DNA of 64,000 nucleotides from NCBI GenBank assembly GCA_002286855.1, contig NRSV01000037.1, positions 62,001 to 126,000 of the forward strand, in the 5' to 3' direction. A program made the position numbers and the translations under genes. Shown in pieces: positions 43,278-55,350 of this stretch. Source of the DNA: Bipolaris cookei (Eukaryota; Ascomycota; Dothideomycetes; Pleosporales; Pleosporaceae). The notes beneath the pieces are model-generated. The model was given only the letters and a program-made list of their open reading frames with translations, was not told the origin of the DNA and did not search any database. Positions within the stretch are counted from its first letter, which is position 1. Every line of letters begins with the position of its first letter.

Positions 43278-44374
43278 GACGTGTTTGTGCGTATATATAC
43301 GTGTGTGTATCTTGTCTTTGTAGAGTACAAAGGCGGTGTTGGCAACGTCGCTCAAAGAAGCGGCGAGTTGGGCAAGACGGCCAATTATTGAGCGACCGGC
43401 AAGCTAGGCCACGCCGAATGTGTAATGTGGAGAAGTGCGAGCCGCCTGCAGGGCTGAAACGTACGGGGAATTTGGGGATGTAACTCGCAGCGTTTGCAAA
43501 GAAGACAAGATGTCAAGTAAGGAGTTCGACAGCGTTGCATCAGCACACACACGGGGTTGCGCCGGTAGAGTAGTAATAGGTAGCCATAATCTCGGCCTGC
43601 CGTGTTCTCCCCTGCCCTTCCCTGCATTAGCTGCCAAGCCCCACCCACTCTGACCAGCTGTAGACCAGGAAACCAAACCCCATGGCCTGCACTGTGCCCT
43701 GAGCCACGCATGAGCACCACCCAGCCAGAGACCCAGATGCTGTCTGTCCTTTTTGTTTGTGTGTTTGTGTGTGTGTGTGTGTGTGCAGCCCCCTCCCCCC
43801 CAGCACATGCACTGCATCGCCTCGTCCTGCAAACTCCCTGTTCGCCGTTTCGCCGTTGACGTCGTGAGCGGCAGCACGCGGTGTGGAGAACGTGGAGAAC
43901 GTGGCGAGGCGTGGCAGACACCCGAGCACCCTTCTACTCTACTTACAGCCCTAATACCTTCTCTGGGGCCGTTTACTATGTGACATTCTCTCGGCCACGG
44001 CCTGAAATTACTCATCGTGGGTCCCATTGAGCAGTCCAGAACATGGACACTCATCACTTTGGTAGACCGCTCTTGTCATGGCCCAACATTAATCCCTCGG
44101 GCCCACCTCGCACACATGCACGCGCACGACATCACCCTCTTTTGCGCTTATACGCTTGACTGGTGGAAAACAAGCAATCATGGCACATTCCACAAACCCT
44201 GGTGGCCAAATTTCTCAAGCAGTAGTAGTAGTCCAGCATCAAATTGCATTTGTCACTAATGGACCGATCTAAATTTCAACAACCATAACCCCCCGGTATT
44301 CAACCAAACCTCTGTACTCGTCACAAGAATTTGTAAAAACCCCTATATACACACTGCCGAAAACGTCTGACTAT
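43278..44374. other. Intergenic region with microsatellite, no supported gene
   Basis: About 1.1 kb between two minus-strand genes. It holds a GT repeat at 43767-43785 followed by a C-rich tract, and short frames with no support. Confidence 0.4.
43767..43785. repeat. GT dinucleotide microsatellite
   Basis: About nine and a half GT units in a row, with imperfect GT sequence just upstream. Confidence 0.9.
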
Positions 44375-46943
44375 CTAATTATCTAATGGGTACCTGTCAA
44401 GGAACTTGAAAGTGCGCAGACCCTCAGTAATCTTGGTAACAACTGCTGCCACGTCGCTGGCAGAGTCAAAGGCGTAAACACCAGGGGTGTTGGCCTCAAC
44501 ACCAGCAGCAGACAGAGTCGAGTTGCTGGCTCCGAGAACACTAACGGGCTTGCCAAACTGGTAACCGGTCTGGAGGATCTCAAGAGGGCGGCCAGCAGGG
44601 TACAAGGTAGAACGGGCCTTGGTGCCAGCGGTGGAGTTGGAGTTGGCAAGGCTGCCCGCGGGGGCAAAGAGGGCCGAAGCGCTACCATCAACGATGATGG
44701 CATCAAAGTTAACGGCCGAAGTAGCAGAGTAGGTCTGGTCAATGCCCTCGCCAAGGTGCTCGGCAACTACCGTCAAGCTAACCTTCTTGTCCTTGAGCGC
44801 CGTCTTGAGCGCCTTGCCCTTGTCACCAGTGGATGCTACAGAGGTAAGGTATCCAACCTTCAAGCCCTCAATCTTGAGCAGGGGCTCACCAGCTGGGTTG
44901 ACACCAATCGTCTTGTTGTTGTGGTAGAACTTGTCATCAGGTGCAGGCGCAGTCATGCCAAGAGCAGTAGCAACACGGGTAGCAATGTCGTGGCTGATAC
45001 GGTTAAGCTGGATCAAGACATTCTGCTTGACAACATCGCTCTTGAGGTGCGAAGTCTCAAATCGGATGGCGTTGATGACAAACTGCTGCTCGACTGGGGT
45101 CAAGGAGTTGTAGAACAGGCGAGGCTGTGACCAGTTGTCGGCGAAGGTGCTGGAGACTGTGCGGACAAGGTTTCCGCTGACGGATCGAGAGGGCGCAGTG
45201 AAAAATCCGCGACCTTCGGCCTGGTTGGCTTGCTTGGGGAAACCGCCGTTCAAGGTGTTGGGAGAGTAGGCGGCAGTGTTAAGAGGAATGTACATTTGGC
45301 CTAGACGACAATGAGACTATGATTTGCACACATGAGGAGTGGAACTTACCGGCACCATCACGCTCGTTGCTGTGGACGGGAACACGGGGCTGGTTGATAG
45401 GAATCTGCTCAAAGTTGGGACCACCGTTGCGGTTCAGCTGAGTGTCCAAGTACGAGAACATGCGTCCTTGAAGGAGCGGGTCATCGGAAAGATCAATACC
45501 GCGGACAAGATGGCCGGGTTGGAACTAGAGACATAGAAGTAAGCATTCGGAAATCCCCGTCAAGATGGCACCGGAACATACCATGATTTGCTCAGTCTCG
45601 GCAAAGTAGTTGCGAGGGTTCCGGTTCAATGTCAACTTTCCAAGAGGGGTGAAAGGAACAATATCTTCGGGAACAATCTTGGTGGGGTCGAGAAGGTCGA
45701 ATCCGAATCGAAGTTGGTCTGACTCCTCCATGACTTGAGCCTCAAACTGAACACCAAAAGGTTAGCGATCATCGTCTTTCAATAGGCTAGTGGTACGCAC
45801 AATCCATTCTGGGTAGTAGCCGCTCTCGATGCTCTCGAAGAGATCCTGTCGGTGCATATCTGCGTTCATTCCGGCGGTAGTTTGAGCCTCTTCCCATAAC
45901 AGGGAGGCCTTGCCCTGAAGAGATCGGAAGCGAAACTTGACGAGCTTTGACTTGCCGTCATCACGGACAAAGCGGAAAGTGTGTACACCCCTAGAGAAAC
46001 GAGTCAGTAAATTGTTTATCTAAACATGAGAGGTGTTCTTACCAGCCATCGGTATGCCTGTAGGAACGAATGGTACCACTGCAGGAAAGAAACAACTTGT
46101 TAGTAATCGTCCTGCCCAAGCATTCTACGTGTTCACTTACTGTCCACTCATTGCCCACAGGAGGGTGTGCATAGTGCTAGGCTGCTGACTGAAGAAGTCC
46201 CATGCCGAATCGTGAGCTGTTGCTGCCTGAGGAATCTCACTGTCTGGCTTGGGCTTGACAGCATGGATGAGGTCAGGGAACTTGATGGCATCCTGGATGA
46301 AGAAAACAGGAATGTTGTTGCCGACAATATCTAGAGACTGTTAATACCGCACATGTGTCGCCAATATGGCGCTTACCAAAATTGCCTTCGTCGGTGTAGA
46401 ACCTGACGGCAAAGCCGTGAACGTCTCGGGCAGTATCGGCGGAGCCACGGCTTCCCGCAACAGTGGAGAATCGAATAAACACTGGCGTTTCCTTCTCAGA
46501 AGAGCCAAGGAACGAGGCCCCGGTAATGTTAGACCAGTCACCATATGACTTGAATGTTCCGTGAGCACCGGCACCGCGGGCGTGCACGGCGCGCTCAGGA
46601 ACACGCTCGTGATCTGAACATCTTGGTAAGCAAATCGTCAGATGCAAGGATTTGCATTGCCCTTACCAAAGCTCATGATTTTGCGGCGAAGAATTTGATC
46701 CTCGAGCAGTGATGGACCTCGCTCACCAGCCGAGAGACTCTCTTGATCAGGAATGGGCCCTCCCACAGGACTCGTGAGGTAGGCTTTGCTGTCGTCAATT
46801 TCATACTGCTTCAAGAAGTCATCGGTTGACATGGCCGTGGCACCATCGCGTCGGGCGATTGGTTGATCATCCATGTAGGGGCAAACAGCGTGAGCGACAT
46901 GGCAAACAGCAGCAATTGCTGCCAAAACGTTAGACCGTACCAT
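44375..46943 (-). CDS. Secreted large-subunit catalase, CatB type
   Basis: Eight exons on the minus strand (46943-46667, 46613-46377, 46330-46141, 46078-46043, 45990-45801, 45746-45582, 45524-45350, 45300-44375) join in frame to about 731 residues. Exon 4 is only 36 nt. Introns are 46-62 nt. A signal peptide (MVRSNVLAAIAAVCHVAHA) opens the protein. The catalase core has the distal histidine region VPERAVHARGAGAHG, the distal asparagine in VFFIQDAIKFPDLIHAVKP, and the proximal haem-tyrosine motif GRMFSYLDTQLNRNG. The C-terminal 250 residues form the flavodoxin/DJ-1-like domain of large catalases (VSLTVVAEHLGEGIDQTYSA, VNFDAIIVDGSASALFAPAG). It converts hydrogen peroxide to water and oxygen, probably outside the cell or in the wall. 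Secreted fungal catalases of this class protect against oxidative stress. Confidence 0.94.
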
Positions 46944-49582
46944 CTTGAAAGCTGTTTGGGGCGACGTGAGATAGCCTGGAAAATAAGATGGTGTTATCCT
47001 TTTATACTGCCTGCAGGATCTCATAGCCAGCTCAAAAGCATCAGACAGTTAACCCGTGCTTCAACGTTGTACTAGTTTGGATCCTAGCAACCGGCAGTCC
47101 TGAATGACCGAATAACATGATGGTAATTTCCCCAGCTGAACATGGTCATCGGTGCTAGCAGATCCCGAGCTGGTGGATTGGTTTACTACTGGTAGGACGT
47201 GTACCTACAATAGGCCTGGGGTAAGGATTAGCATTGCCGGACCTCTGAGTGGACTGAGTTCATGCTGCATGTGTGTAGTATGTAACTGACGCGCATCTGT
47301 TACCTTAATTGGGCATAGGGCCGGTCGTGAAACTAGCAAGAGAGATGGCGATGGTTGATGATCCCTGGGTCAAGGAGAGATAACGTTTTTCTTTTCTGCA
47401 TGTACACTGTGCTTGCCACGCATGCGGAGGCCTTTCACAAAACGCACACTGGGATATTTCCTTTTTTGCTCAACACACGGCTGAAGGCCCCGCGCCTCTG
47501 GACGGAAACATCGAATCAGCGCAGTGTGATACGAAAGCAGTTGCAATGCTAAGGGTGTGTGCTGATCATGTCACCGTGCCTCATGGCCAAGAAAATAGTG
47601 GAACTGAATCATGGCTTACAAAGTTTACTAAAAGAGATGCGTTCGAGAAGTTGCTTGCTAGGTCGCTAAGCCTTAGCGGTGGGCACTGCAGTACTGCACA
47701 ATTCTAGCGGCGGCCAAACCTTGCGGTTCACATACATACATTGAGCGATTTGGCGAAGCGCAATATCGTTCTTTGAAATTGAGACGTCTTGATTGCATGA
47801 CGCGGCCGCCGGCTCGGTCGAGGCATCGGCATGTGGAATGTCAATGTACCGCATCTAGAGTGCAGAAAAAAAAGTACCGCTGCTTACCAAAGACCTAGGA
47901 CAAGGCGCTTCAAGAGTGGCATGGTTTTGCATATAGACGAGGGACTTGTTGATCCTGGTTATATTATCGACTAGGATAGGCATGTTTTGGCAATGTACAT
48001 AATGTTCCCTAACGCCATTGATGCCTCGAAACAGATGGAGGCTCTAGGGAAGAGACCAAGAAAAGTGAGCCTGTACGCCGGAGTGCTGGGTAGCACGAGA
48101 GATCCGCACAGATGGGCGAATGTCGTACAGCATGGTATAGATGAATATGCGGCCGAAATCAGGGCCGCAGCAGGCAGCCTTGCCGCACGTATTTAGGTTG
48201 AGCTTGGCGTTTATAGTGACGGGCCAGGGCTGTTTGCATGCACGTTGGTTTTCCGCTTGCGGACGCGGCACAGTGCTCGGTAAACACAAAGGCCTTAGTC
48301 GTTCTGTTGACACCTACTTGTTTAGGCTGACGTGATAAGTGTACACCAAGCAAGAGCGCGATTTACCTAGAACATTGCGGAATTTAATGCCCAGGTCCCC
48401 TGTAGGCGAGGACAGCGAGGGCGCTTGCGGGGGTGCAGAAATTGAAGCGATTGGCTCGTCTATAGAAACGCCCGCTCGGAGTTGTGGCTGCAGTTGTACC
48501 GTACCTTGTATGGATCGGACCGTTGGACATCAGGTGACGCGAAGGGGCAGCAGCAGCGACATCACAATTTGCATAACCGTGCGTACCAGGTTCGGCGGGA
48601 GGCGACTGTCCTGTGCGTATCGTCCACGGATAAGATCAGTCTACCTGATACCTTACATGTTCGTATTTCGACTCCTGGCTCCAGTGCAAGTACATACTTA
48701 CATAGCAGAAACACGCATCATTTCACTGGCCCTCCGCTGGATTGAGACCGAGATTATGGATTACGCAATTGCCATCTTTCACCGCACGCAGGGTCTGGAC
48801 TACCCCAGAATCCAGGGTTGCAAATATACTGGACTGTCACTGTATTAACACCGGCAACTGCAGCGGCACCTGCAGCGGCACCCGCGACGCGACAGGGATA
48901 GCCGTTCATATCATGGCGCCATGGTCGCCAGTGCTCTCGACTTTGCTTTATAGCTCTTCACGTCAACCGTCGTGTGCTTCTTGTCCAGCTGCTTACTTAC
49001 ACCTGGACGTCCGGCTATGCAAGTATGTATGTATGTATGCAGGTACTTATGTGTCTTGCGCACCAAATTTTGCTGCGCGCCTCCGCGGACGGCATGGCCG
49101 ATGGATAGACGGCAAACAAGACGCTTTAGTTTATGCCTGTAGTGTTATCAGAGAGTCCAAGACAGATATTTCTTGCCGCCCAGCCCGCGACCTATGGCCA
49201 TCAGCGGCGGATCAGACGGCACCCAAAGGAAGCGGCGACTGGCTGTGTGTAACCTGCGCGCCTTCCGCTTGACACTACTATGACATCACCGTGTCTGGCG
49301 CGACTTCCCCAATCCACCTCCGCCAGACCCAAGCTCATGCAGCAATTCACTCCCCACCAGCACGCCCATTGCAGCATCCTCGCATCTCAGCCTGCTCTTG
49401 ACGCCCCATACAAGCTACTGTTCCGCAGCACTACATCGCACTTTGTTCTGTCCCAGCCCAAGCCTGCTTGGGCAACTTGCCTGCTTACTTGCGCTTCAGC
49501 ACAACCTAGCCATTTCAACGTATCCAGAAGACAACTCTATACGTCACGCTATCGACCTGTTGTTTAGTGAAACTCTGGCACC
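46944..49582. promoter_or_regulatory. Long divergent intergenic region between the catalase and PIL1 genes
   Basis: About 2.6 kb lies between divergent start codons. No gene is supported; frames such as 48339-48848 have no recognisable content. A short GTAT tandem repeat lies near 49021-49038. Such a long upstream region could fit complex control of catalase, but no binding site is identified. Confidence 0.4.
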
Positions 49583-50873
49583 ATGTAAGCCTGGCCTCTT
49601 GGCCTTATTTCGCATTGCATCTCTACACTTCCAAAAATAGAGCATCTGCCACTCGTTGCTCCTCGGAATCTGCTATGCAAGAAAGTACCTTGCCAAGGGC
49701 AACGTTTCAGCAGGATTGCATGCCAACAATCAATCCTTGTTGCCTTCTTAATTTCGTATCTTGTAGCCGTGGCTAACCGCCATGTTCTGCTCAGGAATCG
49801 ATCGCTCTCAGTACGCTCCAAGAAGGGTAGCGGCAGCGGTGAGAAATCCACCCCCAAGCACCGCTTCACAATGGCATCTCTCCGGGGCACGCAACAACCA
49901 GAGCTTTCGAAAAAGCTTTTCAAGATCATCAAGACAGAAAACCATGCTATTGCGGCCCACGAAGCTGCTGGGCGCGAACGGATTAGTATCGCTCAGCAGC
50001 TGTCTGAATGGGGTGAGGCTTCGGGGGACGAGACCATTTCGGATATTTCCGACAAACTCGGAGTATTGTTTGCGGAAATTGGGGAGCAGGAGGATGTCTT
50101 TGCACAGGCATTGGAGGATTACCGCAGTATCCTCAAGCAGATCCGCAATACCGAGAGTTCAGTGCAGCCCAGCCGAGACCACAAGGCAAAGGCATGTTCT
50201 AGTGTTCTCGTCGGCGCGCTCTATTCTAATCAACTTTCTAGGTGTCTGATGAAATCGCAAAGCTGAAGTACAAGGAACCGCAGAGTACTAAGATAGTTCA
50301 GCTCGAACAGGAGCTTGTCCGCGCAGAGGCTCAGAGTTTGGTGGCCGAAGCACAGCTCAACAATATTGTATGGCGATTTCTTTTCAATAAATACCCCATT
50401 ACTGACTCTTTCAGACCCGTCAAAAGTTTAAGGAGGCTTATGACCTCCACCTTGCAGCCACCATTGAGCGGGCAGAGAAGCAGATAATCTTGGCGAAGCA
50501 CGCTCGTCGTCTCTTGAACTTGGTCGATGATACTCCAATAGTACCAGGAGACGCACATCCCGCATTTGCTGAAGGAGAAACAGCGCGTCAGGTTCTCAAC
50601 GACGCTGAGGACGATCTCCGCCGCTACCAGTTAGAGATTGAACCCGTCCACTCGAATGCAGGCAACCTCGGAATAGGTGCAATGCCAGGCACCACAGCGG
50701 CGGGAGCCTTTGTTCCAGAGCCTACCACCAATGAGGGTACAGTGAGGAGCGAGAGTCCAGTTGGTGTGCAGTACGACAAGGCTGGATCGGCTGCTTATCC
50801 GCTGGAGGAAGCAGACAGAGTCAGCGCTCAACATCAGCAGACCCCTAGACAAGAGGTTGTTAACGTGGCTTAA
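49583..50873 (+). CDS. PIL1: Eisosome core component PIL1/LSP1
   Basis: Five coding parts join in frame: 49583-49584, 49795-50191, 50242-50367 and 50415-50873, with the first contributing only the A and T of the start codon. The product is about 327 residues. A 210-nt intron (GTAAGC donor, CTAAC branch near 49773, CTCAG acceptor) completes the ATG and gives MNRSLSVRSKKGSGSGEK, the conserved start of fungal Pil1. The BAR-domain body follows: LRGTQQPELSKKLFKIIK, DKLGVLFAEIGEQEDVFAQA, QIRNTESSVQPSRDHKAK, LVRAEAQSLVAEAQLNNI and KFKEAYDLHLAATIERAEKQ. The intron at 50192-50241 has a GC donor. Pil1/Lsp1 build eisosomes, furrow-like plasma membrane domains. The C-terminus is disordered. (The coding exons number four, counting the dinucleotide.). 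Confidence 0.92.
49585..49794 (+). other. Intron splitting the PIL1 start codon
   Basis: The transcript reads CACCAT then GTAAGC; the acceptor CTCAG is followed by GAATCGATCG. Only the spliced message contains the ATG in the right frame. Confidence 0.82.
50192..50241 (+). other. GC-AG intron in PIL1
   Basis: The donor reads AAG|GCATGT and the acceptor TTTCTAG|GTG, joining DHKAK to VSDEIAKLKYKEP as in the family. No GT donor in phase lies near. Confidence 0.78.
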
Positions 50874-51303
50874 TCATGGAGGACAGCTGTGTGCGAACGT
50901 CCTTAATGCTTTAATGAGTAATAATCATCTGATATTTTAGTCAAATGTGTCTAGTACCATTGTCGTTGAATACGTTCTCATGCCGACATGTATTTAGAAG
51001 CGATATCTGTGCTGCCTTGGATGATGTAAGGATGTCTCAAAGTAACAAAAAAAAGTTTGGTTAAGTGTATGCCTGACGGTTAAGATAAGAGTGTTCCACA
51101 CTTCGTCCCAGCTAGTATATCGTGGTATACATGGGTCTGTGCACATTTTGGTGGGGTCCCTTAGCGCGGAATGTGCCGTTCCCCAAGAAGACACATCGAG
51201 CTATAACCTCACCTCTAAATTCACGCCCAAGTCCGCCAGTCCTGCCATTCTTCCAGCCCCAGCCCGCACCTCTTCTGATTTCAAACTTCCGCTGACGTTC
51301 GAC
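50874..51303. other. Intergenic region between PIL1 and SEC24
   Basis: 430 bp with the PIL1 3' end and the SEC24 promoter and leader. An in-frame open extension upstream of the SEC24 start is ignored because it has no natural protein features. Confidence 0.4.
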
Positions 51304-54191
51304 ATGGCGGACCGCAAGAAGAGAGACCGCTATGCAGCAGGAACGGGATACCAATTCGGTGCGAATACACAAGAGGCCGCAGCCGCAGCCCCCCCTCCAG
51401 TAGCACCAGGCTATGGTGCACCAGCGCCCATGTATGGGGCACCATCACCAGGATATGGTGCCCCTGCTGCTGCACCCGGATATGGTGCACCGTCTCCCGG
51501 GTATGGAGCGCCTGCACCATATGGACAGCCTACGCCTCAAGACCCAAATGCCCTCAATCAGCAGTTTGGACAGATGAACTTGGGTCCAGGACAGGTAGCC
51601 CCTCAAGCCCAGCAACCCACAGCGACTACTCAGCAGAATCAACTGTTTCCCTCGGATCTCATTGCTCAGCCCTTCCACGTCTCAGAGCTGTATAACCCTC
51701 CTCCACCGATCAACCTACCAGCCAACGCTGCGGCCACTCCCTCCGAGTTTGCGAACGAATCGAGCAAGTATGTGCGGTGTACGCTCAACACTATCCCCAC
51801 AAACCATAACCTACTCAAGAAGAGCAAATTGCCCTTTGCTTTGGTTATAAACCCGTACGCTAGTCTACACGATTCTGAAGATCCGATACCTGTAGTGCAG
51901 GACCAAATCATCAGCCGTTGTCGACGATGCCGCGCCTACATCAACCCATTTGTTTCCTTCCTAGACCATGGTCATAGGTGGAGGTGCAACATGTGCAACC
52001 TGACAAACGATGTTCCACAGGCATTCGACTGGGACGCAGCGCAGCAAAAGAGCGTGGATCGCTGGCAGCGACCCGAGCTGAACTATGCTGTCACGGAATT
52101 TGTTGCGCCACAGGAATACATGGTTCGCCCGCCCCAGCCATTGTGTTACTACATCATTCTGGACTGTACCCAGGCTGCAGTCAACAACGGTCTTCTTGCA
52201 GTCGTCTCGAGAGTGATCAAGGAGGCCCTTGGCCGGATACCCAATGCCGACGGTAGAACACGCATCGGCTTCATGGCAGTTGATAATGGCCTGCACTTTT
52301 TCGGAATCCCTCCCGACAACAGCGAGTCGAATGAGCCGCAGCAGCTGGTTGTGTCAGATCTTGACGAGCCATACCTACCCATGCCTTCAGATCTCCTCGT
52401 GAGCCTTAGCCAATGTCGCAACAACATTGAAACTTTCCTGGACCGTCTTCCTGCCATGTTCCAGAACACACACGTTCCTGGGTTTGCTCTAGGATCAGCT
52501 CTCCGATCGGCGCACAAGCTCATCTCCCCACTTGGAGGAAAGCTTACCGTTATTGCCGCGTCTTTGCCTAATGTTGGCCATGCCGCTCTGAGCCCACGAG
52601 AGGATAAGTCGCTGTTGGGCACGGGTAAGGAAGGCAGCCTCCTACAGCCGGCCAACAACTGGTACAAGTCGTTTGCCGTGGAATGCTCAAAGAACCAAGT
52701 ATCGGTGGATATGTTCCTCTTTTCGTCGGCGTATCAGGATGTTGCTACGCTCAGTAACCTTCCTCGATTTACGGCAGGTCAGACGTACTTTTACCCTGGA
52801 TGGAATGCGGCAAGACAAGAAGATGTGGTCAAGATTGCGACGGAGCTTGCTGATTATCTATCTGCTGAGATTGGTCTTGAGGCTGTGCTCCGTGTGCGTG
52901 CTACGACTGGATTGAGGATGTCTGCCTTTTATGGAAACTTCTTCAACCGCTCTTCGGATCTATGTGCTTTCCCAGCCTACCCGAGAGACCAGGCCGTGGT
53001 GATTGAAGTAGCGATTGACGAAACAATTTCAAGACCATTTGCCTGTCTCCAGGCGGCGGTGCTGCACACTACTTCGAGCGGCCAGCGTCGCATTCGAGTT
53101 TTGACGCTTGCGGTGCCGACGACAGAGAATCTGGCGACTGTGTACGCGTCGGCAGATGCGCAGGCAATCACGACGTATTTCAGCCACAAGGCGGTTGAGC
53201 GAGCGCTTTCGAGTGGTCTAGATGCGGCACGAGATGCGCTACAGGCAAAGATGATTGAGATTCTGTCAACATACAGAAAAGAGTTGGCAGGAGGCAGCAT
53301 GGGCGGTGGTGGTCTGCAATTACCCCAGAACCTCCGCGCTCTTCCCATCCTGTTCCTGGGCCTGATCAAAAATGTTGGTCTTCGCAAGAGCGCCCAAATC
53401 CCAAGCGATCTCCGGTCAGCAGCGTTGGATCTCTTGTCGACTTTGCCGCTGCGCCTGCTTGTGCAGTACATTTACCCAAGTTTCTACTCTTTGCACGTAA
53501 GTCTTTGCCCAAGACCAAGTAGGTAGTGGGTTGTGGGTTGTGGGGTTAACATAATTTAGGACATGCCCGATGATGCTGGTGTGCCTGAGCCTACGACTGG
53601 GCAGATTACAATGCCACCTTCGTTGAACCTGTCGAGCGGATTAATTGTGTCGTATGGTCTATACCTCATAGATGACGGAGTTAACCAGTTCCTGTAGGTG
53701 CTTTACTAGTGTGAAGGTGGAGCAGAAGAACTAACGTGACTAGGTGGATTGGACGCGATGCTGTTCCAGCACTGTTGGCGGATGTGTTTGGTGTTGAAGA
53801 CCGTACACAGTTGAAGCAAGGCAAGGCGTCACTGCCTATTCTTGACAATGAATACTCTGAGCGAGTGCGAGCTGGTAAGTTAGGACTATGGGAAAGAGAT
53901 TGGTGATGGGATGTTCTAACGTGGAGTAGTGGTGGAGAAGTCGAGAGATCACAAGTCCAAGGGTGTAGGGTCTATTACGCTCCCTACGCTCTACATTGTC
54001 AAGGAGGACGGGGAGCCAAGCCTGAAGCTGTGGGCGCAAACACTGCTTGTGGAAGACCGGGCCGACCAGGGCGAGAGTCTTGTTCAATGGATAAGCAAGC
54101 TCCGAGAAAAGGTAGGACAGTGATTATGTGCATGCATGTATGTTGTGCACAAGGACTGTGCTAACATTTTTTTGCTCAGGTTGTGCAGTAA
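51304..54191 (+). CDS. SEC24: COPII coat cargo-binding subunit Sec24
   Basis: Five exons (51304-53496, 53560-53693, 53744-53874, 53930-54111, 54180-54191) encode about 883 residues. The start MADRKKRDRYAAGTGYQFGA leads into a Gly/Tyr/Ala/Pro repeat tail (GYGAP units) of about 100 residues. The zinc finger follows (SRCRRCRAYINPFVSF and WRCNMCNLTNDVP). Next come the vWA-like trunk (LCYYIILDCTQAAVNNGLLA, RTRIGFMAVDNGLHFF), the beta-sandwich, the helical domain (FSHKAVERALSSGLDAARDA) and the gelsolin domain (FLWIGRDAVPALL). Sec24 binds Sec23 and selects cargo into ER-derived COPII vesicles. The last exon is only 12 nt. A strong branch site (GTGCTAAC) and acceptor (TTTGCTCAG) support it; reading through the donor would end the protein almost identically. 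Confidence 0.95.
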
Positions 54192-54481
54192 GCACTTATG
54201 GGTTAGATGTACGCTCTTGTATTGTATGGCGAAGTGAAATGAAGGGGGTTGGCATGGTGGAGTTGGGGTGGGATAGAAAGGAGATAGGCAATGAGTGTAT
54301 GAGTCGAAGAATAAAGCAGTGTGATAGCAGCCTAGCCAAGGATAATGCATGTGCTTTGCAGTGGGGCATTTAGGGGGAGCAAAGGTAAAAAGCAGGTGCT
54401 GGTGGATGATTTGGAAGCCAGAAATGCATTAGAAGACGAGTAGTTTTTTTTACTTTGTATGGCGTGTGCCTGTGTAGTGTA

Positions 54482-54511
54482 GCGTAGGCGTAGGCGTAGG
54501 CGTAGGCGTAG
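54482..54511. repeat. GCGTAG tandem repeat
   Basis: Five perfect hexamer units in a row. Confidence 0.9.
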
Positions 54512-55155
54512 TGCAGGCACGGACGGAAGGTGATGGGTTGCGTCACATGGCGGGGCAGTCAGTGAGAGAGGAAAGGTGGAGTGGGCAGGCAGACTAGTGT
54601 GTGGGCGGTAGCAGTAGCGAGCAATGGCGCGTGCGAGGACTGCCCCTCAACACCAGGCGTGGGCCATGCCACTGCCGCTGGCGCCAGCTGGCTTGGCCTG
54701 TTTCACGCATCCAGGCGAGTCCCTACCGGCACACAAGGACCATCATCGTTTTCGAGGACAAATGCGCGCCACGCGAGTCGAGTTTGTGCTGCAGGACCAA
54801 AGTATGACTTGCTTATGTCTACAGGCACTTTGCCCGGCCTGCGCCTGCATACGTAAGTAGTATGTGTGTACACATGCATGTACACACACACACACATGTA
54901 TACTATACGTATATATAAACATGTCGCCCATGTGCAAGTGGCAATGGAATTGGCGACGTGTCAATAGCAACACTGTGCATGGGGTTTGCATGGGATTCGG
55001 GGTCTGTAAGTCTGGTGGCTCGGTGGAGCGTGGCAGGGGAGGCGGGGGGTTAGAGGGCAAGAGGGAAAAAAAGTATGGTACAGACGATGGTGAAGAGACG
55101 CAGATGACCATGGCCCTTGCGATCTAAAGGAATCGTCCCGCGTACGTCCGCAGCG

Positions 55156-55179
55156 TTAGGGTAGGGTAGGGTAGGGTTA
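55156..55179. repeat. Interstitial telomere-like TAGGG array
   Basis: Twenty-four bases read as TTAGGG followed by three shortened TAGGG units and a final TTA. It resembles fungal telomeric TTAGGG, one T short per internal unit. Confidence 0.85.
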
Positions 55180-55323
55180 CGAGCCAGTGGCCGAGCCAGT
55201 TGGTGCCTTGGTCCTTAGCCCTGTCAGCATGCTGCAAAAGGCGTCGACAGAGCATCCATCGCCCACCGCCTCGACAGCCAGGCTGATGAGGTGACGAGGC
55301 CGCCTTACCCGCCTGTCTTTGGC

Positions 55324-55350
55324 CAGCAGCAACAGCAGCAACAGCAGCAG
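55324..55350. repeat. CAG/CAA trinucleotide repeat
   Basis: Nine CAG or CAA triplets in a row in the upstream region of the C2H2 gene, with no supported reading frame. Confidence 0.85.

Noticed and set aside
53929..54123. SEC24 ending at the TGA in 54121-54123
   Set aside because: Possible, but the branch site and acceptor downstream are so strong that a final 12-base exon is preferred. The protein hardly changes.
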